Shown here: in pieces, positions 36,885 through 44,751 of the stretch | Numbering within the stretch: position 1 is the first letter of the stretch | Layout of the letters: every line of letters starts with the position of its first letter | From: an uncultured Eubacterium sp. | Lineage (GTDB): Bacteria > Bacillota > Clostridia > Lachnospirales > Lachnospiraceae | Reading direction: 5' to 3' | NCBI GenBank assembly: GCA_947642745.1 | Contig: CANRTU010000006.1 | Span: 20,222 to 84,221 of the forward strand | DNA: 64,000 nt | Notes under the pieces: generated by a model | The model's input: the letters and a program-made list of their open reading frames with translations, nothing else | Told to the model about the DNA's origin: nothing | Database searches by the model: none | Program-made: the position numbers and the translations under genes

Positions 36885-37666
36885 GTCGATTTACTCCAGA
36901 CCATCCAGGGCGCTTTTTTGCATTGGATCATTTCTTCCAGATTTTCTTTCTCCCGCTGGGTATCCATGCATTTCCAAAAGCCCGGATGTTCATATGCCAT
37001 AAGCTGCCCGTCTGCGCACAGCCGTTCCAGCGGCTCTTTCTCTAATACGATACCATCCCCATCTATATAATCGAATACTTCCGGTCCGAATACCATATAG
37101 CCGATATTGATTAAAGGGCCATCTCCCTGGCTCTTCTCACGGAAAGAAGTAACCCGCTTATTTTCATCTACTTCCAGCACACCAAATCGCTGTGCCACAC
37201 TACACACGCTGACCGTCGCAATCTTTCCATGCGACTTGTGAAAGGACGCCAGTGCAGCCAGATCAATATCCGCAACCCCATCCCCATAAGTAAGGAAAAA
37301 AGGCTCTTCGCCTACATAAGGCTGTATCCGCTTTACCCTTCCGCCTGTCATCGTTTCCAATCCAGTATCTACAACTGTAACCTGCCAGGGTTCTGACACA
37401 TTGCTGTGGATGACCCTGTTATCCCTGTCTGCGAAATCAAACGTCACATCACTGTTATGTAAATAATAATTTGCAAACCATTCTTTAATTACCTGCTGTT
37501 TGTATCCCGCACATATGATAAATTCATAAAAACCATAATACGAAAACTCTTTCATAATGTGCCACAAAACTGGCTTTCCGCCAATTTCTATCATTGGCTT
37601 TGGCCGCAGATGGCTTTCTTCACTAATCCGTGTCCCAAATCCCCCAGCCAAAAGCACCACTTTCAT
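36881..37666 (-). CDS. rfbF: Glucose-1-phosphate cytidylyltransferase
   Basis: 261 residues from the chosen start. The nucleotidyltransferase signature VVLLAGGFGTRISEESHLRPKPMIEIGGKPVLWHIMK is at the very N-terminus. FLTYGDGVADID, KSHGKIATVSVC and the C-terminal WKCMDTQREKENLEEM match RfbF/DdhA. It makes CDP-glucose, the first committed step of the CDP-deoxysugar branch. Start at 37666 has GAAGAGGGAAGACT upstream; the frame extends 25 codons further without support. Confidence 0.96.
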   Translation of the reverse strand: MKVVLLAGGFGTRISEESHLRPKPMIEIGGKPVLWHIMKEFSYYGFYEFIICAGYKQQVIKEWFANYYLHNSDVTFDFADRDNRVIHSNVSEPWQVTVVDTGLETMTGGRVKRIQPYVGEEPFFLTYGDGVADIDLAALASFHKSHGKIATVSVCSVAQRFGVLEVDENKRVTSFREKSQGDGPLINIGYMVFGPEVFDYIDGDGIVLEKEPLERLCADGQLMAYEHPGFWKCMDTQREKENLEEMIQCKKAPWMVWSKST

Positions 37667-37702
37667 AGTCTTCCCTCTTCTGTAAACCCATCCCTTCGTC
37701 TT

Positions 37703-37741
37703 TTGCGGCACGGGCTTTTCCGGGAAAGGCCCGTGCCGCAA
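37703..37741 (-). terminator. Long GC-rich hairpin between the cell-wall-binding gene and rfbF
   Basis: TTGCGGCACGGGC (37703-37715) pairs perfectly with 37729-37741 across a 13-base loop. On the minus strand no clear U-run follows, so it may be partial attenuation or an mRNA-stability hairpin rather than a full terminator. Confidence 0.55.
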
Positions 37742-37779
37742 ATTTATAGAGGAGAAGATGGTTCTATTTCAAATAAACT

Positions 37780-38865
37780 TTATCTTTGTTTCTTTACTTT
37801 CTGCGTTTTTGTAATCTTTCCACTCTTGTCGCAATAATACCTCTTATTGCCAACAGTTACCCATTTGTTTGTAACAATAACGCCGGACTTATTCGTATAA
37901 TATTTCTTGCCCTTTACGTTCACTACTTTATTTGTGACAATAACGCCATTTTTGTTTGCATACAGCTTCTTTCCATTGGCGTTTGTAACCATCTGGTTCG
38001 TTGCGATTGCGCCGGACGCCTTTGCAAAATATTTCTTGCCATTTACACTTACTACTTTATTTGTAACAATGACACCATTTTTGTTTGCATACAGCTTCTT
38101 TCCATTTGCGTTTGTAACCATCTGGTTTGTTGCGATTGCGCCGGACGCCTTTGCAAAATATTTCTTGCCGCCTACGCTGATCGTCTTGTTCGTAATAATC
38201 GAACCATCTGCAGAGGCATACATCTTAACGCCTTTTTCGTTCGTGACAAATTCCTGTTTTGCAATGGTGCCGTCTTCTTTGGCATAATATTTCCTGCCAT
38301 CTACTGTAACAGTCTTATCCGCGACAATCCTGCCATTCTCGTCAGCATATACCAGATTGCCGTCTGCCGTCGTACATAACTCGTTGCCTGCCCTTGTGCC
38401 GTCTTCTTTTACCGCAATCTTTTCACCGTTTTCTTCTTTGATTTCAACCGATGGTTTTTCCTCTTCCTGCCCCGGTGTCGTCGGCGTTGTTGTACTATCA
38501 TCTCCCGTCGGCGTGGTTGGCGTTGTCGTACTGTCGTCTCCCGTCGGTGTCGTTGGCGTTGTCGTGCCGCCTCCCGACGGTGTCGTCGGCGTCGTCGTGC
38601 TGGCTGTTGGTTTAGTTGGTGTTGTCGGGTTTGTTACGTTTGATGAACCTCCTGAAGAGCCGCCTGAATTTGATGAGCCGCCCGAGCCTGTTGGTGGTGT
38701 CGTCGGCTTCTGGTTCGAACTGCCCTGATCACTCCCTCCACTCGCAAGGGAAATCCGTGCTGTTTCCTGGCCTGTAGACGCTGCGGATACTGCAAAAGTA
38801 CCGCCTGACAGACACAGGGTCAGTGCAACCACAATCCCTTTTTTTGTCAACCAATTACGTTTCAT
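37780..38865 (-). CDS. Secreted cell-wall-binding repeat protein with Thr/Pro/Ser-rich linker
   Basis: 361 residues. A signal peptide (MKRNWLTKKGIVVALTLCLSGGTFAVSA) is followed by a low-complexity linker (about 40-135) of TTTPTTPTGDD-type units and a GGSSNSGGSSGG stretch. From about 150 to the end come ~22-residue repeats of the choline-binding/cell-wall-binding type (GKKYFAKASGAIATNQMVTN alternating with GKKLYANKNGVIVTNKVVSV), two of them nearly identical. No catalytic domain is present, so it is probably a wall-anchored adhesin or scaffold. First gene of the leftward glycan locus, with a shared promoter motif upstream. A frame on the opposite strand across the linker is a shadow. Confidence 0.85.
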   Translation of the reverse strand: MKRNWLTKKGIVVALTLCLSGGTFAVSAASTGQETARISLASGGSDQGSSNQKPTTPPTGSGGSSNSGGSSGGSSNVTNPTTPTKPTASTTTPTTPSGGGTTTPTTPTGDDSTTTPTTPTGDDSTTTPTTPGQEEEKPSVEIKEENGEKIAVKEDGTRAGNELCTTADGNLVYADENGRIVADKTVTVDGRKYYAKEDGTIAKQEFVTNEKGVKMYASADGSIITNKTISVGGKKYFAKASGAIATNQMVTNANGKKLYANKNGVIVTNKVVSVNGKKYFAKASGAIATNQMVTNANGKKLYANKNGVIVTNKVVNVKGKKYYTNKSGVIVTNKWVTVGNKRYYCDKSGKITKTQKVKKQR

Positions 38866-39032
38866 TAAGTTTCCCCCTTTTCTTTTTGCGGCAGTAACGT
38901 ATTGCGTACCTTAACAGATTACGTCAGCCTGCCAATTTTTTATATTATCAGAAAGGTAAAATTTCCCAATAAATACCCAAAATGATAAATGTTTTTAAAT
39001 CAAATTTTATACTAGTATAGTCTCATTTTATA

Positions 39033-39057
39033 CGATTATCAATTTATATTTCAAATT
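39033..39057 (-). promoter_or_regulatory. Conserved upstream motif, copy 2, with candidate promoter
   Basis: CGATTATCAATTTATATTTCAAATT, two differences from 15879-15904. On the minus strand it gives TTGAAA, a 16-base spacer, then TATAAA, a plausible sigma-A promoter ~170 bases before the cell-wall-binding gene. Confidence 0.55.
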
Positions 39058-39283
39058 TAATGCGATTTTCTATTGGTCATGATTTATTTCAGACTGATAA
39101 AAAGGATACTAAGGGAATTTATAGGATGATAAACCCGAATTTCAGATTCATAACAAAACGGACATCTGACAGTCCGGGAATCAGGAAACTGCCCGCCGTC
39201 AGGAGCCTGCGGACCGGGTACGCCCGGCTGTTGGAAGAAAAGAAAAAATTACTCTGGGTACAGGCGCTCCTGCCTCTGTCTGC

Positions 39284-39338
39284 AAAAACAAAGCTGCCTG
39301 TTAACAATTTTTCCATGTTAACAGGCAGCTTTGTTTTT
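39284..39338. terminator. Perfect 23-bp hairpin, bidirectional terminator
   Basis: AAAAACAAAGCTGCCTGTTAACA (39284-39306) is perfectly complementary to 39316-39338 around a nine-base loop. The A-rich/T-rich ends give a U-tail in either direction. It would stop leftward transcripts coming from the toxin-antitoxin island. Confidence 0.85.
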
Positions 39339-39350
39339 AATAATATATTA

Positions 39351-39597
39351 GCGGAACATCTTAATGTACTAATGTTCCGCTGACAAATGCATTCCTTATA
39401 CTATTTTCATACATTCCGGAAATTCTCAAACATCTCATACAGATCCAGCTGCCCCCACCCCGATTGGGTCAGGTTAACGTCATAAAACATTTTCAGTTTT
39501 TTTGTGAAAATCGCTGTAACCTGCATAACTTCATTGGGGTTTAGGTAAATTAATGCTAAATTAGCAAAACATTGGTGTTAAATTACAAACATTCGTT
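39351..39597. repeat. ~250-bp direct repeat, left copy, with S8-protease 3' remnant
   Basis: It begins with a hairpin (GCGGAACAT...ATGTTCCGC). On the minus strand it then reads VNLTQSGWGQLDLYEMFENFRNV-stop, nearly the end of the S8 protease encoded at 42274 (WGWGQLDLYKTFENFRNV). The rest is shared with 41881-42134. Degenerate gene tail, not expressed as a protein of note. Confidence 0.75.
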
Positions 39598-39760
39598 CTG
39601 CAATAGCACTATTACCATCCCTATTTTCATGATAATTCCTAACACATTGCTTTTTAAGCCATTTTCATTGGCACTATATAGTTCCTAATATTTCTCTCCA
39701 TTTTCACCTAAAAACCAGGTGATTTTTTCAACTGCCTGTCCAATTAATTTACGAAAAATC

Positions 39761-40168
39761 TCATAATAATGTAATAAATTCATCCGGACTGTAAACCTTT
39801 GTTTTAGCCATCTTAAAATCTTTTAAATTACATGTCACCAGACAGTCTGCATTTACCATTCTTGCACATTTATCCTGCAGGCAATCCTCAAAATCTTTAA
39901 ACTGTACATTTTCTATCGCCTCTAAAACCTGAGCGTGTGAAGCGCCCGCAACTGTCAACAGCCTGCAAATATCTTTTAACCACATTCGCTTCCCCTCATT
40001 CGGAATCCGAAGCGAATACCATATAACAGACAACGAATGAAAAGCTATATATCCATCAACTTTTCCTTGAGAACACAAATCCATAACCATCTTTGAAGAA
40101 TCCCGAAACCGATCTTCACGGTCTGTAATATAGTTTAATATAACATTCGTGTCAATTAACGCAACCAT
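39761..40168 (-). CDS. PIN-domain toxin (VapC-like ribonuclease)
   Basis: 135 residues from the chosen start. PIN fold with the first acidic residue in ALIDTNVILNYITDRE, later acidic residues in NVQFKDFEDCLQ, and CLVTCNLKDF near the end, the usual positions of the metal-binding Asp/Glu set. It would cut RNA when free. The start at 40168 lies inside the end of the antitoxin gene, the normal overlap of toxin-antitoxin pairs; the frame is open 14 codons further upstream. Confidence 0.85.
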   Translation of the reverse strand: MVALIDTNVILNYITDREDRFRDSSKMVMDLCSQGKVDGYIAFHSLSVIWYSLRIPNEGKRMWLKDICRLLTVAGASHAQVLEAIENVQFKDFEDCLQDKCARMVNADCLVTCNLKDFKMAKTKVYSPDEFITLL

Positions 40169-40418
40169 ATTTTTCTTCCATAGCCTCCCTTCTGATTTGT
40201 TCATAGTCATAATCTTTTGGGAACTGATACTTCTTTTTTAATTCTTCCATGTGTAAAAACGCCTCTCTTTTTTCCGAAAGTAAATTTTGATTCCCAGATA
40301 TTTCTTCAGGTTTCCCTGCCACTATATTAAATCGCCGAATCATATCTATAAAAAACTGAACACTGTCATCATCAGGTAAAGAATCAATCATAGCATATGC
40401 TTCCTGACGCAAAGTCAT
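40152..40418 (-). CDS. Antitoxin partner of the PIN toxin
   Basis: 88 residues. The N-terminus (MTLRQEAYAMIDSLPDDDSVQFFIDMIRRF) is helical and acidic, as in small antitoxins with a dimerising head, and the charged C-terminus (ELKKKYQFPKDYDYEQIRREAMEEKYG) is typical of the toxin-wrapping tail. It lies upstream of the toxin with a 17-base overlap. Start at 40418 follows GGAGGTGGAACAA; the frame is open 12 codons earlier. Confidence 0.75.
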   Translation of the reverse strand: MTLRQEAYAMIDSLPDDDSVQFFIDMIRRFNIVAGKPEEISGNQNLLSEKREAFLHMEELKKKYQFPKDYDYEQIRREAMEEKYGCVN

Positions 40419-40460
40419 TTGTTCCACCTCCAATCGTTTCAATTTAGCAATCACAAATTT

Positions 40461-41441
40461 TCAACATCTATCATATATATCACCACTTTTACAGCTTTTC
40501 TGTATAATAAATCTATCATTCTTACGGTTGCTTTCATGTATTAATAGCAGTAATCCACAGCATATTACGATATGTTTTTTCGTGGCATAGCTTTTTCCTG
40601 ATCGTATATCATCCGGGATTCTCACTTCATCAACAGAAAGATCAACATATTCTGCAATCTTTTCAAGCGTTATTGTTCCATCTTCCAGCATTTTCTTTGC
40701 AACATTAATCATTCCCTCTTTCAATGTCTGATTCCTCATATCTTCCATAGCCCGGCACATAATTTTGATTCCCGCCCTGCTCTCTTTAAAAAATCTCACT
40801 CTGTCTGCCAATATCCCATAGTACATATCCGCTGCGTCCGTACAAGAGAAGTCATGCATTAACTTTCCAATCGGCGTCTCTTCACCGTAAGAGCTATTTA
40901 CATACAGTATGTGCGAACCTTCCTCAAATCTTTCTCCGGTTCCTAAAAAGCACCGCTCAACCGGATAGAGCGGCAGCCTGTCAAAATCCTCGCCTTTCTT
41001 CAAAAGGTTTGCGTCCATCATGCCCTTTATCAACTCAGGCGCCCTGTCATATCTTTTTATTATTTTTTCCTCCGGTACATCATGGCCGCCTGATTCCACC
41101 CTGGATCTCACACGCCAGACATTAATCATGGGATCAGCAGTAAGAACATAATAGCAGCGTATAAAATATCCTTTCTCTTTTGCCCTTTTTAATAATCTTA
41201 AGTTTCTCTTTGTTGACAAAACCGTTTCAAAACAAAACTCATTCATCTGTCCGATATGCTTTTCACGCTGTTTTTCTGCCAGCTGTGCTGCTTCCAGATC
41301 TGAACATTTCATGTTTTTCTTAATTTCGTCAGCATTAATATAATCCATTGGCGGTTTTAGCTATTCAGTAATGGTACTCTTTCCGGAACCGTTCGGATCA
41401 GCAAAAACCACAACTTCAGGCTTTTTTTGCAGCACGCTCAC
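40461..41441 (-). pseudogene. Zeta-toxin-like kinase gene interrupted by an amber codon
   Basis: GTG at 41439-41441 with AAAGGGG upstream starts MSVLQKKPEVVVFADPNGSGKSTITE, a Walker A motif, then TAG at 41363-41361 (codon 27). The same frame continues for ~310 codons: YINADEIKKN, FCFETVLSTKRNLRLLKRAKEKGY and RVRSRVESGGHDVPEEKIIKRYDRA, the pattern of zeta/UDP-GlcNAc-kinase-like proteins. Without the stop it would be about 325 residues. As read, the ATP-binding loop is cut off from the rest, so it should be inactive unless the TAG is read through. The main open frame begins at 41348. Confidence 0.75.
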
Positions 41442-41500
41442 TATAACGCCCCTTTCTCATTCTTCTGCCCACTTCTACTCTTGAGCCATCACTGCTTTCC

Positions 41501-41698
41501 TTATATAATCTGCTTATCTCTGTCATATACAATTATTGGAACATCCATTGCCCTTTTCTTCTCTGGTTCAATCCTCACAGCCGCATTTACGCGCTTTACA
41601 ACCATCTCATCTGAAATATACTCTTCCCGTCTCATATTTAACAACATCCTTTTCTTACTATCATACCTTAACCAGTTAATTCTATCAATCATTTTCAT
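41501..41698 (-). CDS. Small protein upstream of the zeta-like gene, possible antitoxin
   Basis: 65 residues (IDRINWLRYDSKKRMLL, EYISDEMVVKRVNAAVRIEPEKKRAMDVPIIVYDRDKQII), charged and without membrane segments. Small proteins like this often precede zeta-like kinase genes in Firmicutes, so I suggest an antitoxin or accessory role. No strong ribosome-binding site. The rest of 41442-42273 holds only the right direct repeat and AT-rich sequence. Confidence 0.45.
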   Translation of the reverse strand: MKMIDRINWLRYDSKKRMLLNMRREEYISDEMVVKRVNAAVRIEPEKKRAMDVPIIVYDRDKQII

Positions 41699-41880
41699 CC
41701 AATAAATCTTTTCTAATATTCCCCACTGCGTAACATTCTGGACAAATTGACATATGAGAACAATTTATCCATAATCATATATCTTTCTCTTATCAATATC
41801 TTATACCATCCTCTCAGCATCCAGCCGTTTACCAGACATTCCTGAATTTTACCTTCAACAGCCAAAGGCATCAAAAAACA

Positions 41881-42134
41881 GCGGAACATCCTCATTACAC
41901 GAATGTCCCGCTAAAACATTTTCTAACTACACAAACTCATTCATTTCAAAAATTCTCAAACATCTTATACAGATCCAGCTATCTCCAGCCCGATTGAGTC
42001 AGGTTAATGTCACAAAAAATTTGAGGCTTTTTTCTGCGAAAATCGCTGTAACCCGCATAACTTCGTTGGAGTTGAGGTAAATTAATGCTAAATCAGCGAA
42101 AAAATGGTGGTAAATTAATGTCACAAACAGTTGT
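41881..42134. repeat. ~250-bp direct repeat, right copy, with decayed S8-protease tail
   Basis: Same order of elements as 39351-39597: GCGGAACAT hairpin, protease-tail sequence (here broken by TAG and TGA on the minus strand), then the shared AATCGCTGTAAC..GCATAACTTC..GGTAAATTAATGCTAAAT segment. Together they bracket 2.3 kb carrying the PIN pair and the zeta-like gene. Confidence 0.75.
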
Positions 42135-42273
42135 TCCTCTATTTCATATGCAACTTATACTTTTCCCATCTGCCCGGAAAAAATATATTTGATTTCAATT
42201 AATCATCAGAATATATCAACTTTTTATCAATATATCAACTATTTAAATTCTTTTACACTTTTTCTAAATAACT

Positions 42274-43956
42274 TCACACATTCCGGAAATTCTCAAACGT
42301 CTTATACAGATCCAGCTGCCCCCACCCCCATTCCCTGTTGGGATACGTCCGGAAATCATCTCTTGCGGCGCCACGGATTAAATAATTTTTGATCGTTACC
42401 GACGTAGCTGAAATATCATTGCGCCGTACGCCGGTCCATTCCAGCATCAGGGCGCCTGCGCCTGCCGTAATGGCTGCCGCTATGCTGGTGCCGCTGCGGG
42501 TACCGTACTGCCCGTTACCAGCCGGGCCTGAGACATCCACGGCTGGCGCCGCAAAGTCCGGTTTGATATTTCCGTTAACGGCAAACCCACGGCCGGATTC
42601 AGCGTAAATGCTGTCATCCTTTGTGTTATAGCCTCCCACCGTAATCGGCTGTTCCGAGTCAGAAGGCACCGTAATCGTAGTATCCGGATTAGAACGCAGA
42701 AAAATCACTTCACCGGATACCATTTCAGACATAGGCAGCCAGATATGATAGCGTCCCTCCGCATAATTGCGTACATGTACAATCAGTACCCATATTCCGG
42801 CGGCCGGCCTGTCAAACCGGATGCTCACCAGTTCATTGCTGTTAAACGCGCCTACGAGACGATAATCTACAGATACCATCGTCCCCTCAAATAAAAAACG
42901 ATACTCCGTGTGCTGAAATGGCGTGGAGGGCCGTGCGTTGAACCGTTCTCCGGTAGGAGACAGCACCGATATTTCATACAGTTCCGGAGCCTGTGCCCAT
43001 AGCTCTGCAATAAAGCCACTGACCCCTTCCGCAACGCTGATTTCCACCCGTTCTTCTTCGTTCTGCCCACGGACTCCGCCCAGAAAATGATGCCTTTTGT
43101 CCGCTTCATTGCCAGCCGCTATAACCACGCAGCGCTGCCTTCTGCTGGCCACCGTGGCCAGCGTGCCGGAGATCAGATTAGTTCCGCTGCGGTTGCCCAT
43201 ATTTGTTCCCAGCGCAATACAAAGCGCCAGGGGTTTACGCAATTTAATAGCCAGCAGATTCAGGTAATGGATGCCTGCCATAATATCATTTTCCTGGAAG
43301 ACCCTGGCCTGTTCCGGAATAAAATAATAATCCTTCAGATACTGCTTCGCACTTTTTAGTTGTACAAACGCTATATCGCAGCTGGGTGCCGCTCCGCTAA
43401 ACTGGTTTGTATAATCCTGTGATCCTGCCGCCAGCGCTGCCAGAAATGTGCCGTGGCCACTTACATGTGAAATTCTTCTCTCCGTCTCATCTGCCAGCAG
43501 TTCCGCATTGATCTGCTCCCTCGTATATTCCGTTCCATAAATAAAGTCCAGAGGCGGCAGTCCGCTCCGGTCCTGCTGGTTCCAGATCGCTTCAATTCTG
43601 GTCGTCCCGTCCGAATGGCAGAACAGCGGATTCGTAAAATCAAAATCTGTGTCTATAAATCCCACCAGCACTCCCTCTCCTGTCAGCGCCAGGTTCGTCT
43701 GGTCCCTGACTTTCAGAATGCCGCTTTGTTCCAGCGCAATGTTATCCAGAAGTCCAAAACACTTGGGAACGGAGCCATATGTATACCGTCCGCTGTATAA
43801 ATCTTCAGAACTTTCTGGCTGGTAATAAACCGCTTCATATACCGTCCCCAGCTCCTGCCTGCAGTATTCCTCCGGAACATATTCTTCTATATACATTTTC
43901 TCAACAATAAAATCATAATAGTCGTTGGAGTAAACCGCTTCTTCACATTCTGGCAT
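42274..43956 (-). CDS. S8-family subtilisin-like serine protease (Csp-like)
   Basis: 560 residues. The triad is complete: Asp in GVLVGFIDTDFDFTN, His in RISHVSGHGTFLAALAAGS, and Ser in GTRSGTSIAAAITAGAGALM. A ~180-residue insert before the Ser motif (jelly-roll-like, with FIAELWAQAPELYEISVLSPTGE) is typical of the clostridial Csp germination-protease group and relatives. No signal peptide, so it is cytosolic or packaged. Start at 43956 is supported by AGGGGGTTTCC; the frame is open 31 codons further. The last ~18 codons occur twice more as remnants to the left. Confidence 0.88.
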   Translation of the reverse strand: MPECEEAVYSNDYYDFIVEKMYIEEYVPEEYCRQELGTVYEAVYYQPESSEDLYSGRYTYGSVPKCFGLLDNIALEQSGILKVRDQTNLALTGEGVLVGFIDTDFDFTNPLFCHSDGTTRIEAIWNQQDRSGLPPLDFIYGTEYTREQINAELLADETERRISHVSGHGTFLAALAAGSQDYTNQFSGAAPSCDIAFVQLKSAKQYLKDYYFIPEQARVFQENDIMAGIHYLNLLAIKLRKPLALCIALGTNMGNRSGTNLISGTLATVASRRQRCVVIAAGNEADKRHHFLGGVRGQNEEERVEISVAEGVSGFIAELWAQAPELYEISVLSPTGERFNARPSTPFQHTEYRFLFEGTMVSVDYRLVGAFNSNELVSIRFDRPAAGIWVLIVHVRNYAEGRYHIWLPMSEMVSGEVIFLRSNPDTTITVPSDSEQPITVGGYNTKDDSIYAESGRGFAVNGNIKPDFAAPAVDVSGPAGNGQYGTRSGTSIAAAITAGAGALMLEWTGVRRNDISATSVTIKNYLIRGAARDDFRTYPNREWGWGQLDLYKTFENFRNV

Positions 43957-44089
43957 GGAAACCCCCTGAAAAGCTATTCTTTCTATTGTATGCTGCCAGC
44001 AGAGGAATGTGTCTGCCGCCGTCCGGAAAGCGGTATCCTGCCCCTGCAATGACAGAAACAGACGGATACTGAAATCCGGACATAAAATA

Positions 44090-44130
44090 CCCCCTTTTAC
44101 CAGACTTTAATTTTACCCGGTAAAAGGGGG
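44090..44130 (-). terminator. Terminator after the DUF6106-type gene
   Basis: CCCCCTTTTACC (44090-44101) pairs perfectly with 44119-44130. On the minus strand the hairpin is followed by TATTTTA. Confidence 0.75.
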
Positions 44131-44166
44131 CCTCAACAGGGACAAGCTGTCTTTACATCCGCTTCT

Positions 44167-44670
44167 TTAATCTGAAAACACAATACTGGAATGACGCATT
44201 TTTACTTCTCTCAGCATTGTGTCTGACGGTTCTACCTTTACTTCCTGTATCGCTCCGTCACAGGAAAAAATCATACTGTAAATATTATGCTCCGGATTGC
44301 CGGAAGAATAGTCCATTACTTTCAGTCCCGGATTGCCATGAAATCCATCCAGCCTGTGGGATCTGACCGGCGCCATACACTGCAGATCATTCAGTGAATA
44401 GGAACGGATCTTTTTCCTGCGCTGTTTATTTTTGATCACGGTAATGTCAATTTCATCGGATACGAGCAGATACTCATATTCCCGATAGCGGTTTTTAATC
44501 GTATAGATTGTCACGGGAATGAGAATTACCCCGATCAGAAACAGCGTCATATGAAACATTGCCCCATAACACAACAGTGCGATTGTCAGCACTGCCAGTC
44601 CCAGTTTCAGCTGCTTTCCCCTGACGTCTTTTTCATCATGGACAATTACTTCCGCATATGAATCTCCCAT
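44167..44670 (-). CDS. Membrane protein of DUF6106 type
   Basis: 167 residues with two adjacent hydrophobic segments (LGLAVLTIALLCYGAMF, TLFLIGVILIPVTIYTI), then a soluble domain (YEYLLVSDEIDITVIKNKQRRKKIRSYSLNDLQCMAPVRS). This matches my memory of a Lachnospiraceae DUF6106 family; function unknown. GGAGGAAAT precedes the ATG at 44670. It follows the ClpX-like gene, probably in one transcript. Confidence 0.7.
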   Translation of the reverse strand: MGDSYAEVIVHDEKDVRGKQLKLGLAVLTIALLCYGAMFHMTLFLIGVILIPVTIYTIKNRYREYEYLLVSDEIDITVIKNKQRRKKIRSYSLNDLQCMAPVRSHRLDGFHGNPGLKVMDYSSGNPEHNIYSMIFSCDGAIQEVKVEPSDTMLREVKMRHSSIVFSD

Positions 44671-44751
44671 ATTTCCTCCTTTACTCTTCAATAGCTTTTC
44701 CGTGGTTTTTTAAGACCTCTCTTATAAATTCTCCTTTTACGGAAATACGAA

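Larger units (their letters stand above)
38866..39760. other. Intergenic region upstream of the glycan locus
   Basis: About 900 bases. It contains the shared promoter motif (39033-39057), a perfect 23-bp hairpin (39284-39338), and the left copy of a ~250-bp direct repeat with an S8-protease tail (39351-39597). A 107-codon rightward frame at 39060-39383 runs through the hairpin and is not supported. Confidence 0.7.

Noticed and set aside
38357..38728. 123-codon rightward frame rich in Val, Gly and Pro opposite the cell-wall-binding gene
   Set aside because: It is the mirror of the Thr/Pro-rich linker repeats of a well-supported leftward gene and has no ribosome-binding site.
39060..39383. 107-codon rightward frame upstream of the glycan locus
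   Set aside because: Runs through a perfect terminator hairpin and the edge of a repeat; no ribosome-binding site or recognisable domain.
1274..41363. Genome-wide recoding of TAG (e.g. pyrrolysine) as the reason for two in-frame ambers
   Set aside because: TAG is the natural stop of the beta-galactosidase, FGGY kinase and condensation-type acyltransferase genes here, so plain nonsense mutations are more likely.
41713..41895. 60-codon leftward frame between the zeta-like module and the right repeat
   Set aside because: Its first codons are the repeat hairpin and nothing else supports it; may be decayed sequence.
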